The translations under genes and the position numbers were made by a program. Below the pieces are notes generated by a model. The model had not been told where the DNA came from, searched no databases, and saw only the letters and a list, made by a program, of their open reading frames with translations. From an uncultured Bacteriovoracaceae bacterium (lineage in GTDB: Bacteria; Bdellovibrionota; Bacteriovoracia; Bacteriovoracales; Bacteriovoracaceae), in assembly GCA_938017795.1 (NCBI GenBank), contig CALIJZ010000073.1:1-38513 (forward strand): a stretch of 38,513 nucleotides of DNA. The letters are read 5' to 3'. Shown one piece after another: positions 7,680-16,665 of this stretch (the first letter of the stretch is position 1; every line of letters begins with the position of its first letter).

Positions 7680-9518
7680 CTAAATTAATAACCCTAATCG
7701 ATCTTGAAACTCTTTGTCTGATTGCCCAATCTTGTCTTCTATTTTTTCTAATTTCTCAAAATTAGTTTCAATAAATATTTGTAATTCATTGATCATCTTA
7801 GAAATTTCTTGAATCTTAGATGATTTCTCTAACTTCACAAACTCAATAATTTTTTCTTGAGACACCTTAAGCTCATCTTCGGCCTTGATAATACCTGCTT
7901 CAAGTTCATCTCTTTTAGCTATTAAAGGCTTCAATGTTTTAGATTTCTCTGCAACAAGCTGAGCTCTTAATTTTTTAACTTCCTTAGTGGATAATTTATT
8001 TTTTTTCTTAACTATTTTGATATCTTCTTCATTGTCCCAACCAATTTTTTCTAAAAAATCATCATAGCTACCATGAAAGATTTGAGCATTATCTTCATGG
8101 AAGACAATAAGCTTAGTTGCTAGTTTTCTAAGTAACCACTCGGAGTGAGTAACAAATAAAAGAGAACCTTCAAAAAGTAGGAGTTGCTCAGTCATGGCCT
8201 CCACTGATTCTTGGTCAAGGTGGTTTGTGGGCTCATCTAATAGTAGTAAATTACAATCTTTCGTTAAAATCTTACCTAATAATACTCTACTTTTTTCTCC
8301 ACCTGATAAAACACTTATTTTTTTAGTAGCATCATCTCCACTAAACATCATCGTTCCACATATATTTCTTACTTCTGTAGTTGTGAGAGCAGAACTTACG
8401 GATCCTATTTCTTGGGCAATCGTATTATCAGGACTTAATCTTGAAATATTTGTCTGGCCAAAAAATCCAGTCTCAACTGACGGATGAAAATCAATAGATC
8501 CAGAAAGCGGAGTTAAATCATGAGAAAGTAAATTTAATAAGGTAGATTTTCCTTTTCCATTTTTTCCAACAATCCCAATTCTTTCTTTTTTTAATACATC
8601 AAATGATAGGTTTTTAAATAAAATATTTTCTTTTGAATAACCAAACTCTAAATCACTTGCTGATAAAATTTTCTTTGCACTAAATGGCTTATAATTAAAC
8701 CTGAAATTCATAGATGCACTATCAGCTAACTGTTCATATTCTTTCATCTTCTCTAACATTTTAACTCTTGAGCTAACCATAGAAGCTTTGGAAGCTTTAG
8801 CTCTGAATCGATTAACAAATGCCTCAATTTCTTTAACTTTCTTTTCTTGATTTATGCGAGACTTTTCATGAACAAGTTCTTCTTCAGCGACTTTTAACTT
8901 ATAAGTCTCAGTTGAACCTTTAATTTTTTTAAGCTTTTGCCTATGTATACCTACAGTATGAGTACAAACCTCATTCATAAATAATCGATCGTGTGTAATT
9001 AATATAAGCTCAGCGGGGTAAGAGATTAAAAAATTCTTTAGCCATCTCATCGATACAATATCAAGATAATTGGTTGGCTCATCTAATAATAAAAGATCAG
9101 GTCTTTCTAACAAACATTTAGCTAAGTTAATTCTTATCTGGTAACCACCAGAGAAATCATTAGGGTTTTTGAGCATATCAGTTTCAGAAAAACCTAAACC
9201 ACTTAAAATTTTTTGGGCCTTATAATCATCATATTGCTCTTGCTCGCTCAAAGATAAGCAACATTCAGCTAGCACAGTTTCTTCACTGAATTTTATATAC
9301 TGATTTAGCATTGAAACTTTATAATTATTGGGTGTATGAATGGTCCCAGAGTCAGCACTGATTTCGTTAACAAAAAGCTTTAAAAGAGTTGATTTTCCAG
9401 AACCATTGCGTCCAATTAACCCAATACGCTCCCCTGCGTTGATCGAAAAATTCACCTCATCAAAGAGGATTCTCCCACCATATTCTTTTGAAACGTCATT
9501 TAACTTAATCACAACCAC
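7680..9518 (-). CDS. ABC-F family ATPase (ribosome-associated type)
   Basis: A 612-residue soluble protein with two ATP-binding cassettes and no membrane segment. Cassette 1 has Walker A GRNGSGKST (36-44), FSGGYQIR (about 122) and LLLLDEPTNYLD (about 142-153). A charged helical linker (about 205-265, the P-site tRNA-interaction motif region) follows. Cassette 2 has GKNGKGKST (318-326), LSGGE (404-408) and LLLLDEPTNHLD. The last 110 residues are Lys/Glu-rich coiled coil, as in YheS, YdiF and Uup. Such proteins act on the ribosome, easing stalled translation. The start is GTG (9518; a second in-frame GTG at 9512) with no clear Shine-Dalgarno. It converges with the SelO-like gene, 35 bases apart. 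Confidence 0.9.
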   Translation of the reverse strand: MVVIKLNDVSKEYGGRILFDEVNFSINAGERIGLIGRNGSGKSTLLKLFVNEISADSGTIHTPNNYKVSMLNQYIKFSEETVLAECCLSLSEQEQYDDYKAQKILSGLGFSETDMLKNPNDFSGGYQIRINLAKCLLERPDLLLLDEPTNYLDIVSMRWLKNFLISYPAELILITHDRLFMNEVCTHTVGIHRQKLKKIKGSTETYKLKVAEEELVHEKSRINQEKKVKEIEAFVNRFRAKASKASMVSSRVKMLEKMKEYEQLADSASMNFRFNYKPFSAKKILSASDLEFGYSKENILFKNLSFDVLKKERIGIVGKNGKGKSTLLNLLSHDLTPLSGSIDFHPSVETGFFGQTNISRLSPDNTIAQEIGSVSSALTTTEVRNICGTMMFSGDDATKKISVLSGGEKSRVLLGKILTKDCNLLLLDEPTNHLDQESVEAMTEQLLLFEGSLLFVTHSEWLLRKLATKLIVFHEDNAQIFHGSYDDFLEKIGWDNEEDIKIVKKKNKLSTKEVKKLRAQLVAEKSKTLKPLIAKRDELEAGIIKAEDELKVSQEKIIEFVKLEKSSKIQEISKMINELQIFIETNFEKLEKIEDKIGQSDKEFQDRLGLLI

Positions 9519-9595
9519 TAGATTAGTAGTATTGAAACATCTAAGCTATTGAAAAATATGAAATATTTACTGGTCCATTCTCCAGAATTGGCTTT

Positions 9596-9625
9596 TTGGG
9601 ATTTATTAGTGCTATAGATTATAAA
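9596..9625 (+). promoter_or_regulatory. Putative promoter for the DEAD-box helicase gene
   Basis: TTGGGA (9596-9601), 18 bases, TATAAA (9620-9625), about 20 bases before the GTG start and just before the AAGGAG site. The match is moderate; no competing promoter was noted in this 126-base gap. Confidence 0.4.
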
Positions 9626-9644
9626 AACCTAACAAGGAGAAAAC

Positions 9645-10832
9645 GTGAGTTCAAAGAAAGTATCTGGATTCAAGGCCCTTATCAGCAATTCTGATTTATT
9701 GGCCTATTTAAAATCAGCACAAATTTATAAGCCAACCCCTGTTCAAAGCAATGCTATTCCAAAGTTTTTAGCTGAGGGAGACTATTCCGTCCAAGGCAGA
9801 ACTGGTAGTGGTAAGACTCTAACTTATCTTTTACCTATTATTCAAAAATTGAAAGAAGTAGAAGATAGATCAGTTCAAGATAAAAAAGCTCATCCAAAAG
9901 TTGTGATTATGTTGCCAACAAGAGAATTAGCGATGCAAGTTTTTTCTGTTGCTAAAGAAATTTCTCACTTTGCTAAGCTTAGAATTAGAAAATTAGTAGG
10001 AGGAGATAAAGGCAAAACACTTCAGAATCTTTTTCAATCTCAAATGGATATTTTAGTAACGACACCCGATCGATGTTTAAGAGCTTTTAAAAATCAAGAA
10101 CTTCATGCAGATGCTTTAAAATACTTTGTATATGATGAAGCTGATCAACTTTTAGAACCATCTTTTAGAAGAACTGTCAGTGCTATTGCTGAAACGATAA
10201 CAAATGATTCTATGCAAGTTTTTTTGATGGGAGCGACAAGGCCAACAAACTTTGAAGAAATCATGCTTGATTTCTTTCCAAAAAGAAGATTTATATCTGT
10301 TGGTCAAAAAGAACAAAATACTATCGGTCATGATATTAAAACAGTCGATGTTTTTGTAGAAGAAGATGATAAGTTTATTTTTGTAAAAGGTTTTACAAAA
10401 AAACGAGAAAATACTAATGGCTTAATATTTACAGGGAATAAAGCAAGGGCCCATCATGTTCATGAAGTTTTAGCCTCAGAAAAATATGCTAAAAATATTT
10501 ATCTTCTTCATAAAGATCTTGAAGTTAAACAAAGAGTAGCAGTAGTTGCAGATTTTAGAAAAACTGGTGGAGTATTAGTTGCTACAGATATATTTGCACG
10601 GGGAATTGATATAGAACATCTTCAATGGGTTCTAAACTTTGATATTCCATCAGATGCTGATTATTACCTTCACCGAAGTGGTCGAGTTGGTAGAGCAGGT
10701 CGATCAGGTAAAGTATTTAATTTCATTACTTCTCGAGATGGAAGAAGACAAAAAAGAATTAATGAAACACTTGTTAAACAAGGCAGAAAAGATCTTAGAA
10801 TAAGTGAGCAAAGAGCTAAGAGACAAAAGTAA
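9645..10832 (+). CDS. DEAD-box ATP-dependent RNA helicase
   Basis: A 395-residue helicase with little beyond the core. Motifs in order: Q motif TPVQ (Gln34), GRTGSGKT (51-58), PTRELA (91-96), TTPDR (139-143), DEAD (164-167), GAT (196-198), LIFTGNK, VATDIFARGID (312-322) and HRSGRVGR (343-350). Two motifs depart from the norm: motif III is GAT rather than SAT, and the usual TPGR is TPDR. The short basic tail (SEQRAKRQK) may help RNA binding. The GTG start is fixed by AAGGAG five bases upstream. The likely role is remodelling of rRNA or mRNA duplexes, perhaps in the cold; its exact RNA is unknown. Confidence 0.93.
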   Translation: MSSKKVSGFKALISNSDLLAYLKSAQIYKPTPVQSNAIPKFLAEGDYSVQGRTGSGKTLTYLLPIIQKLKEVEDRSVQDKKAHPKVVIMLPTRELAMQVFSVAKEISHFAKLRIRKLVGGDKGKTLQNLFQSQMDILVTTPDRCLRAFKNQELHADALKYFVYDEADQLLEPSFRRTVSAIAETITNDSMQVFLMGATRPTNFEEIMLDFFPKRRFISVGQKEQNTIGHDIKTVDVFVEEDDKFIFVKGFTKKRENTNGLIFTGNKARAHHVHEVLASEKYAKNIYLLHKDLEVKQRVAVVADFRKTGGVLVATDIFARGIDIEHLQWVLNFDIPSDADYYLHRSGRVGRAGRSGKVFNFITSRDGRRQKRINETLVKQGRKDLRISEQRAKRQK

Positions 10833-10884
10833 ATAAGTCTCGTTTTTAAAGACGGAAATAAAATAAAGTTGTATTTTATATCTC

Positions 10885-13143
10885 ATGAATAATTTAATGC
10901 ATGAGTATATTAAAACTCACTCCAATCTACCAATAAACTCTATAAAGAATGTTCTCAGTCTTTTTGAAAAAGATTGTACTATTCCTTTCATAACTAGGTA
11001 TAGAAAAGAAATGACAGGAGGATTAGATGAAGTACAAATTGGATTAATCCAACAACTACACGATCGCTACGATTTAACTGAAAAAAGAAGAGAGTTTATT
11101 CTTAAAAAGATTGAAGAGCTTGGGAAACTTACTCCAAGTCTAAGAAAAGATATACTCACAGCAGCTGATCTGAAAATCTTAGAAGATATCTACTCTCCTT
11201 ATAAAACTAAGAAAAAAACCAAAGGACAATTGGCCATTGAAGCTGGACTTGCCCCGCTTGCCCAATTAATTAAAAATTCTTCTTTGACCACTATGGAGTT
11301 AGGACTTAAAAAATGTCCCCACTTTTTCACTGATACTATTAAAAACTCGCAAGAAGCCATCGATGGTTCAATCGCTATACTTGCTGATGAAATCGTTCAA
11401 AATACTTCTTTGAAAGAAACCCTTAGGAATATTTATAAAAATCATTCTCTTATTGTTTCTCAAGTAAAAAAGAAAGCCAGCGAGGTTAAAGATTATGAAA
11501 AATATAAGGATTACTTTGAGTTTTCTCAAAGTGTGAAGCAACTCAAGGATGCCAAGGTAAGCCATCGTTTCCTGGCCATGAGAAGAGGGATGCTACAAAA
11601 GGTTCTAAAGGTTGATGTTGAGATTGATAAGAACCTTGTCTTCAGTGAACTTTCTAGTTTTCACCCATGGCTAAAAATATCAAAATGCACTGAGATTTGT
11701 GATGAAGTGATGAAGAACTCTTTTAAAAGATTACACGCTTCTTTAGAACTAGAGATGATGAATGACTTAAAAGGCAGTTCTGATGAATCTGCTATTGGAG
11801 TTTTCTCTACAAATCTTAAGGCTCTATTATTGCAACCCTACCTTGGTTCTAAGACTGTCCTAGGTATTGATCCTGGAATTAGAACAGGTTGCAAGATTGC
11901 TTTAATAGATCAGAGCGGAAAATATATTATAGATACGGTTATCTACCCTCACCCTCCCAAAAATGAAACTCAGAAATCAATAGAGATAATTAACAAGATT
12001 ATAGATAAATTTAAAGTTGAATATATTGCTATCGGAAATGGAACATATGGCCGCGAAACACTTAGTGTTTTAAAAGACAATATTGAAAGTATAAAAAAAG
12101 GGAATGTAAAAGCCGTTTTAATCAATGAAGATGGTGCCTCTATTTACTCGGCAAGTGAAATCGCACGAAAAGAATTTCCAGATAAAGATCCAACTGTAAG
12201 GGGAGCAATTAGTATTGCCAGACGCTTTCAAGATCCCTTAGCTGAATTAGTGAAAATTGATCCCAAGTCCTTAGGAGTTGGACAATATCAACATGATGTT
12301 AGTCAAACTCTTTTAAAGAAGTCACTAGGCAGTGTTGTAGAAAATTGCGTTAATTTTGTTGGAGTAGATCTTAATACTGCAAGTGCTCCACTTTTATCAT
12401 ACATTTCTGGAATTGGGCCAAAGGTAGCTCAAAATATTGTTAAGCATAGAGAAAAAAAAGGTGGCTTCACTCAAAGGTCAGAGCTTTTAAAAGTTTCAAG
12501 GTTTTCTGACAAAGTTTTTGAACAAGCTGCTGGTTTTCTTAGAATTTATAATGGTAATAATCCTCTAGATGCTACCTTTATCCACCCGGAAAGCTACGGA
12601 ATAATTAAATCTTGGTGCTCTAGAGAAAAGCTTGCAATATCTGAACTTATAAAATCAAATGAGTCGATTGCAAAGCTACAAAGCGATTGTTCACTGAAGG
12701 AAAAACTAGGAGAATTTACTCATACAGATATAGTGAATTCTCTTAAAGCTCCAAGGCAAGATCCGAGGCAAGAATTTAGGCCAATGGAATTTAACGATAA
12801 GATCTCAGCAATTAAAGACGTTAAGAGCGGACAACTTTGTCCAGGCATCGTTACAAATATCACAAAGTTTGGAGCATTTGTTGATATAGGTATTAAAGAA
12901 AACGGATTAATTCACGTTTCACAAATGGCCGATAAGTTTGTTGATGATCCTTTTAAGATTTTAAAAGTTGGCCAAGTGGTAAAAGCTCGAGTTTTAGAAG
13001 TTGATTTAGATCGTGGGAGAATTTCTTTAACTCTCAAGTCTCAAGGAGCTGCACCAGATAAAGCTAAAAAGAGTCCTTCAGCTCCAGCTCAAAAACTAAA
13101 AAATTCAGGATTTGCAGCACTTGGGAAGATAAAACTCAAGTAA
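10885..13143 (+). CDS. tex: Tex family nucleic-acid-binding transcription accessory protein
   Basis: A 752-residue protein with full Tex architecture: a helical N-terminal region (about 1-320), a YqgF/RNase H-like domain starting at GIDPGIRTGCKIAL (327-340), helix-hairpin-helix repeats (about 490-560, SGIGPKVAQNIVKHREKKGG), and a C-terminal S1 RNA-binding domain (about 650-720, GIVTNITKFGAFVDIG). Tex proteins bind nucleic acid and influence transcription and stress tolerance, and are related to eukaryotic Spt6. A 52-base gap separates it from the helicase gene. There is no Shine-Dalgarno; TATTTT (10872-10877) lies seven bases before the ATG, so the start may be leaderless. A second in-frame ATG lies four codons in. 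Confidence 0.95.
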   Translation: MNNLMHEYIKTHSNLPINSIKNVLSLFEKDCTIPFITRYRKEMTGGLDEVQIGLIQQLHDRYDLTEKRREFILKKIEELGKLTPSLRKDILTAADLKILEDIYSPYKTKKKTKGQLAIEAGLAPLAQLIKNSSLTTMELGLKKCPHFFTDTIKNSQEAIDGSIAILADEIVQNTSLKETLRNIYKNHSLIVSQVKKKASEVKDYEKYKDYFEFSQSVKQLKDAKVSHRFLAMRRGMLQKVLKVDVEIDKNLVFSELSSFHPWLKISKCTEICDEVMKNSFKRLHASLELEMMNDLKGSSDESAIGVFSTNLKALLLQPYLGSKTVLGIDPGIRTGCKIALIDQSGKYIIDTVIYPHPPKNETQKSIEIINKIIDKFKVEYIAIGNGTYGRETLSVLKDNIESIKKGNVKAVLINEDGASIYSASEIARKEFPDKDPTVRGAISIARRFQDPLAELVKIDPKSLGVGQYQHDVSQTLLKKSLGSVVENCVNFVGVDLNTASAPLLSYISGIGPKVAQNIVKHREKKGGFTQRSELLKVSRFSDKVFEQAAGFLRIYNGNNPLDATFIHPESYGIIKSWCSREKLAISELIKSNESIAKLQSDCSLKEKLGEFTHTDIVNSLKAPRQDPRQEFRPMEFNDKISAIKDVKSGQLCPGIVTNITKFGAFVDIGIKENGLIHVSQMADKFVDDPFKILKVGQVVKARVLEVDLDRGRISLTLKSQGAAPDKAKKSPSAPAQKLKNSGFAALGKIKLK

Positions 13144-13156
13144 GGGCTACTCTTAA

Positions 13157-13203
13157 TCTATAAAAATTACCAACTATTCATTTGAAGCTGCAATTTTTAT
13201 AGA
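13157..13203. repeat. 12-bp perfect inverted repeat with 23-nt loop
   Basis: TCTATAAAAATT (13157-13168) and its exact reverse complement (13192-13203) lie between tex and the trypsin-like gene. The stem is nearly all A/T and is not followed by a T run, so an ordinary terminator is unlikely. It could be a dimeric protein-binding site. Confidence 0.6.
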
Positions 13204-13264
13204 CCATACCCAAAATGACAACGCTTCGTGTTATCTATTTTCGAACTAAACTTTTGAGGTATTC

Positions 13265-14533
13265 ATGAAGCAACTTTCAATATTATGTTTTCTATTTCTT
13301 TTATCTTGCGGTGGCAAGAAAGGTTATAATGATAATCATGGATATGATCTACGAGACTTAACTCTTGAGTGCCCAAGCGGAACTTGTCCTAGTTCAGTTT
13401 CTCTTATTTTAATTGGATCAGATAGCCAATGCTCCGGAACATTAATTAATAAAAAATATGTCCTTACTAATAGTCATTGCTTAACCAACGGATATTATGA
13501 CGAAGGGTCTGATTGCTCCGATGTCACAGCTTTATTTCTAAATAATCAAGGTAGAACTGTAAAGTATACCTGCAAGGATATAAAAGTATTAAATTACCTA
13601 CATGATGATGAGAACAGTAAAAATGACTACGCTCTTTTTGAACTAGAAAGTGCTCCAAAAAATATTGACTCCGTTAAAGTTAGTGAAGATTATAACAAAC
13701 CTCTCGATAGAGACTTTGTGAATCTTTATGTGACCAATGTTACATCAAATACAACTGGAGTTATTAAACATCATAGATGTTTAAATCGTCATAATACAAT
13801 TTATAATATCACTACTACAGATAGTACCGCTCCACTAATGGCACTTGGTCAATGCCCTGTGATTGGAGGAAATAGCGGTTCTGGAATTTTAAATGCAGAT
13901 AATGAATTAGTTGGAGTTGTTTTTGCTGGAGCTGACCCGGATAAATCAGATTCCATTTATAATATTGGTTCAACTGAAGTTAAGTTTCCTGAAAATTTTG
14001 GAGTAGGCATTCAATCTAATTGCTTGGAATTATCTCCTCATGTTGAAGGGTTTGATATGCATCAATGTAATGCTCAAGAAGAAACTCAAGAAATGAAAGA
14101 ACAATACTTAGAAGACCATACTTCCCCTATAAAAGAAAAAAATGAAATGATAAAATATGATAGGTATAGAAATGATCAACATATTCGCTGGAAAATATCT
14201 GAATATTCAGAACAAGATTATTCTGACATTATAAATAAGAGTTCAGAAACACAAATAGAGCGAGAATATCTAACTCCGATTTGTATAAAAAGTGGTGATG
14301 AATTGGTCTATAAAAACGAATATAAAGTTCCTAGATATGGAGCAAAGTCTAAGATAGTTATTAATGATTCCCTTGACCCAATTATAACTGACATAACTGA
14401 ATATAGAGATAGAAATGGCCATGATATTCAAATTAGTGAATCAATACTTTCTGGCTTTAGTGTTCATAGAACTCAAAATAGAAGTATTCTTCCAAGAACT
14501 GAAAAATTTAAAAATGTTCCGCTTTGTGACTAG
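13265..14533 (+). CDS. Trypsin-like (S1) serine protease lipoprotein
   Basis: A 422-residue protein beginning MKQLSILCFLFLLSC (lipobox Cys15), with GAGGT before the ATG. It should be anchored in the outer envelope. The S1 triad is visible: His71 in LTNSHC, Asp121 in NDYALFELE, and Ser204 in GGNSGSG, the GNSGS form seen in V8-like and other bacterial S1 proteases. Several cysteines could pair (for example in CSGTLI and SHC). After the protease domain (about 40-230) comes a 190-residue polar C-terminal region with no recognised fold. The likely role is cleavage of extracellular or periplasmic protein. Confidence 0.87.
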   Translation: MKQLSILCFLFLLSCGGKKGYNDNHGYDLRDLTLECPSGTCPSSVSLILIGSDSQCSGTLINKKYVLTNSHCLTNGYYDEGSDCSDVTALFLNNQGRTVKYTCKDIKVLNYLHDDENSKNDYALFELESAPKNIDSVKVSEDYNKPLDRDFVNLYVTNVTSNTTGVIKHHRCLNRHNTIYNITTTDSTAPLMALGQCPVIGGNSGSGILNADNELVGVVFAGADPDKSDSIYNIGSTEVKFPENFGVGIQSNCLELSPHVEGFDMHQCNAQEETQEMKEQYLEDHTSPIKEKNEMIKYDRYRNDQHIRWKISEYSEQDYSDIINKSSETQIEREYLTPICIKSGDELVYKNEYKVPRYGAKSKIVINDSLDPIITDITEYRDRNGHDIQISESILSGFSVHRTQNRSILPRTEKFKNVPLCD

Positions 14534-14538
14534 CTCCA

Positions 14539-14667
14539 CTAGAGATAATTAGGAATTGAAAAATACTTGATTATCTCTTTTGCTGAATCTTTAGCACTTT
14601 GCTCTTGAGTATCAATCTTCAAATAATCAGAATAAAAAAAATCTTCAGACCAGTTAAATTTTTCAAA
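14539..14667 (-). pseudogene. C-terminal remnant of a nucleotide/small-molecule kinase-like gene
   Basis: An open stretch of 42 codons plus a stop sits directly after lptB on the same strand, bounded upstream by an in-frame stop and lacking an ATG or ribosome site. It reads FEKFNWSEDFFYSDYLKIDT and ends KEIIKYFSIPNYL. The pattern (aromatic-Asp-Tyr, hydrophobic-Asp-Thr, then an Ala-rich final helix) resembles the last segment of P-loop small-molecule kinases, where YDLxIDTSxxSxxE is common. I read it as the decayed 3' end of such a gene. Identity is uncertain, and the 5' part is absent. Confidence 0.4.
14541..14582 (+). terminator. Possible terminator after the trypsin-like gene
   Basis: AGAGATAAT (14541-14549) and ATTATCTCT (14570-14578) form a 9-bp stem with a 20-nt loop, followed by a few T. 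The loop is long and the T run short. It lies eight bases after the protease stop and overlaps the kinase remnant. Confidence 0.35.
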
Positions 14668-14684
14668 TTAGATCTCAAGTTAAA

Positions 14685-15428
14685 TTAAATAGTAAAATCT
14701 TCACCAAGGTAGTGCTTCTTAGCAAGTTCATTATTAGCAATCTCTCCAGGAGTACCAGAGATTAATAACTCCCCTTCATTCATAATATAGGCCCTATCTA
14801 CAATCCCCAAGGTCTCTCTAACACTATGATCGGTGATTAAAACACCAATATTTTTTTCAATTAAACTCGTCACGACACTCTGAATATCTGCCACTGCAAT
14901 CGGATCAACACCTGCAAAAGGCTCATCCAAAAGAACAAACTTAGGCTCCAGTGCTAAGCATCTGGCAATTTCGACTCTTCTTCTTTCACCTCCAGAGAGT
15001 TCTCTTCCTAAAGACTTTCGAACCTTACCAAGACTAAAATCAGCTATAAGTCGATCAAGCATTCCCATTCTCTTTTTTCTTCTTAAGCTTCTTACCTCTA
15101 GCACTGAAAGAATATTATCCTCTACAGTCATCTCTCTAAAAACAGATGCTTCTTGAGGTAAATAGCCAATACCTTTCTGAGCTCTCCTATGAAGAGGTAG
15201 CGAAGTGATATCTTCCCCACCAAGTTCAATCATTCCTTTATCAGCTTTGACTAAACCAACCATCATATAAAACGTTGTGGTTTTCCCTGCTCCATTAGGC
15301 CCAAGTAAGCCAACAATTTCACCTTGCTTGATCTCTAGACCGACGCCTTTAACAACCTCTCGCGAACTATAAGACTTTCTAAGTCCATTACTTTTAAAGA
15401 TTAATTTTTCTTCTTTGCTTGCTTCCAT
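14685..15428 (-). CDS. lptB: LPS export ABC transporter ATP-binding protein LptB
   Basis: A 247-residue ATPase that powers extraction of lipopolysaccharide from the inner membrane together with LptF/LptG and hands it to the LptC-LptA bridge. Visible motifs: Walker A GPNGAGKTT (43-51), Q-loop YLPQEASVFR (Gln91), LSGGERRR (143-150) and VLLDEPFAGVDP (about 164-175), all in the LptB form. The ATG follows the stop of the LptC/LptA-like gene after two bases, so the two are translated as an operon. No LptF/LptG genes are in the window. Confidence 0.95.
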   Translation of the reverse strand: MEASKEEKLIFKSNGLRKSYSSREVVKGVGLEIKQGEIVGLLGPNGAGKTTTFYMMVGLVKADKGMIELGGEDITSLPLHRRAQKGIGYLPQEASVFREMTVEDNILSVLEVRSLRRKKRMGMLDRLIADFSLGKVRKSLGRELSGGERRRVEIARCLALEPKFVLLDEPFAGVDPIAVADIQSVVTSLIEKNIGVLITDHSVRETLGIVDRAYIMNEGELLISGTPGEIANNELAKKHYLGEDFTI

Positions 15429-15430
15429 AT

Positions 15431-16579
15431 TTACTCGCTTGTATTAATCAATGCATTTGAATCAAGCACCTCTACTAAATTTGCATTTTCTTTTATAATA
15501 ATCTTAGAACCACGGACAATATTATTTTTACTCTCAACTCTAGGAGTTCCTGTTAAGATAATTTTCTTCTCTCTAGCATATCCTTCTAACTTCTCAGCAA
15601 ATGCCATTCTATTATAACTCTTCATCGTTTTAGGATCTTTTAACTTTTGCTTAATCACGACATTTCCATTTAATTCATAATAACTTAAGCGCTTATTATA
15701 ATTTTGAACAAAAATCTTACTCTTATTGGCCGTTATTGTTACGTTATTTCTTTTAAGTTCAATATTTGAATCTAATTCAATTTTTTCATTATTCAAATCA
15801 GCACTTATCATATCAGCTTTAAAATTCACCTTGCCTTCATATTTTCTTTTTCTCTCTATACTGCCAGAGACGTTTCCTTTCACAATCGATCTCTTCTCTT
15901 CAGGATAAGCTTCTATTTCATCACTTTTAATTCTAACTCTATCTCCACTAATATTATGCCTACTATTAGTATCCACATTTCCAGAGCCAACAAATTTTTT
16001 AGTTTTTAAATCATACCTACCTTGATCACAATTTAATTTATATCCCTTGTGCTTAGTTCGTACATTTCCAGTGGCAGCTAATGTTCTATTTTTCCTATCA
16101 AAGATAAGCTCATCACTTTCCAATTCGTAATCATTATAATTAGAACTTACAGCTCCTATTGCATGTAAAATATCTTTACCTAAATCATAACTAGCTCTGG
16201 CACTGACTAAACGAGACCCCGGAGAAATTACTTCTACAGCGTCTTCTAGGTAAACCATTTTCTCTTTTTCAATATCAAACTTTCCCTTATTAGATTTTAA
16301 ATAAATCTCTTGATCATCTTTATAAAAAATTGCTTCAGGGTTAATTAAATTTCCAGATTTTAAATTATGATGGTCCACTTCTTCGGCCTTAATATTATAT
16401 TCGGGCCTATTATTATTAGTTTGATAAAAATCTAAATCTAAAAATTTTTCTAATTTTTTAGTAGTATTTGATTTAGTCATAATAGCACCAGCTTTACTCT
16501 TACCTAAATGGCCACTAATGATCATCAGAACATGGATCATCAAAGAAATACTTAAACACACTGCAATAATAAACTTCAT
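15431..16579 (-). CDS. LptC-LptA-like fusion, LPS transport bridge protein
   Basis: A 382-residue protein with one N-terminal membrane helix (about 3-22) and no cleavage site, as in LptC. About 35-150 matches the periplasmic LptC beta-jellyroll (DFYQTNNNRPEYNIKAEEVD, then YLEDAVEV). About 150-382 carries repeated OstA/LptA-type strands (LAATGNVRTKHKGYKLNCDQ, VGSGNV, VKGNVSG, ELNGNVVIK). E. coli uses two separate proteins, LptC (191 aa) and LptA (185 aa), whose sum matches this length. It is followed two bases later by lptB, so role and context agree. One long LptC-like protein with LptA elsewhere in the genome is the alternative. Confidence 0.75.
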   Translation of the reverse strand: MKFIIAVCLSISLMIHVLMIISGHLGKSKAGAIMTKSNTTKKLEKFLDLDFYQTNNNRPEYNIKAEEVDHHNLKSGNLINPEAIFYKDDQEIYLKSNKGKFDIEKEKMVYLEDAVEVISPGSRLVSARASYDLGKDILHAIGAVSSNYNDYELESDELIFDRKNRTLAATGNVRTKHKGYKLNCDQGRYDLKTKKFVGSGNVDTNSRHNISGDRVRIKSDEIEAYPEEKRSIVKGNVSGSIERKRKYEGKVNFKADMISADLNNEKIELDSNIELKRNNVTITANKSKIFVQNYNKRLSYYELNGNVVIKQKLKDPKTMKSYNRMAFAEKLEGYAREKKIILTGTPRVESKNNIVRGSKIIIKENANLVEVLDSNALINTSE

Positions 16580-16665
16580 AATTATATTCTTCTATTTTGA
16601 CGGTAATTACCTAAATATGTAACCTTATAATTCGTTATTCTTGATAATTTTACTCAAGGGATTTT

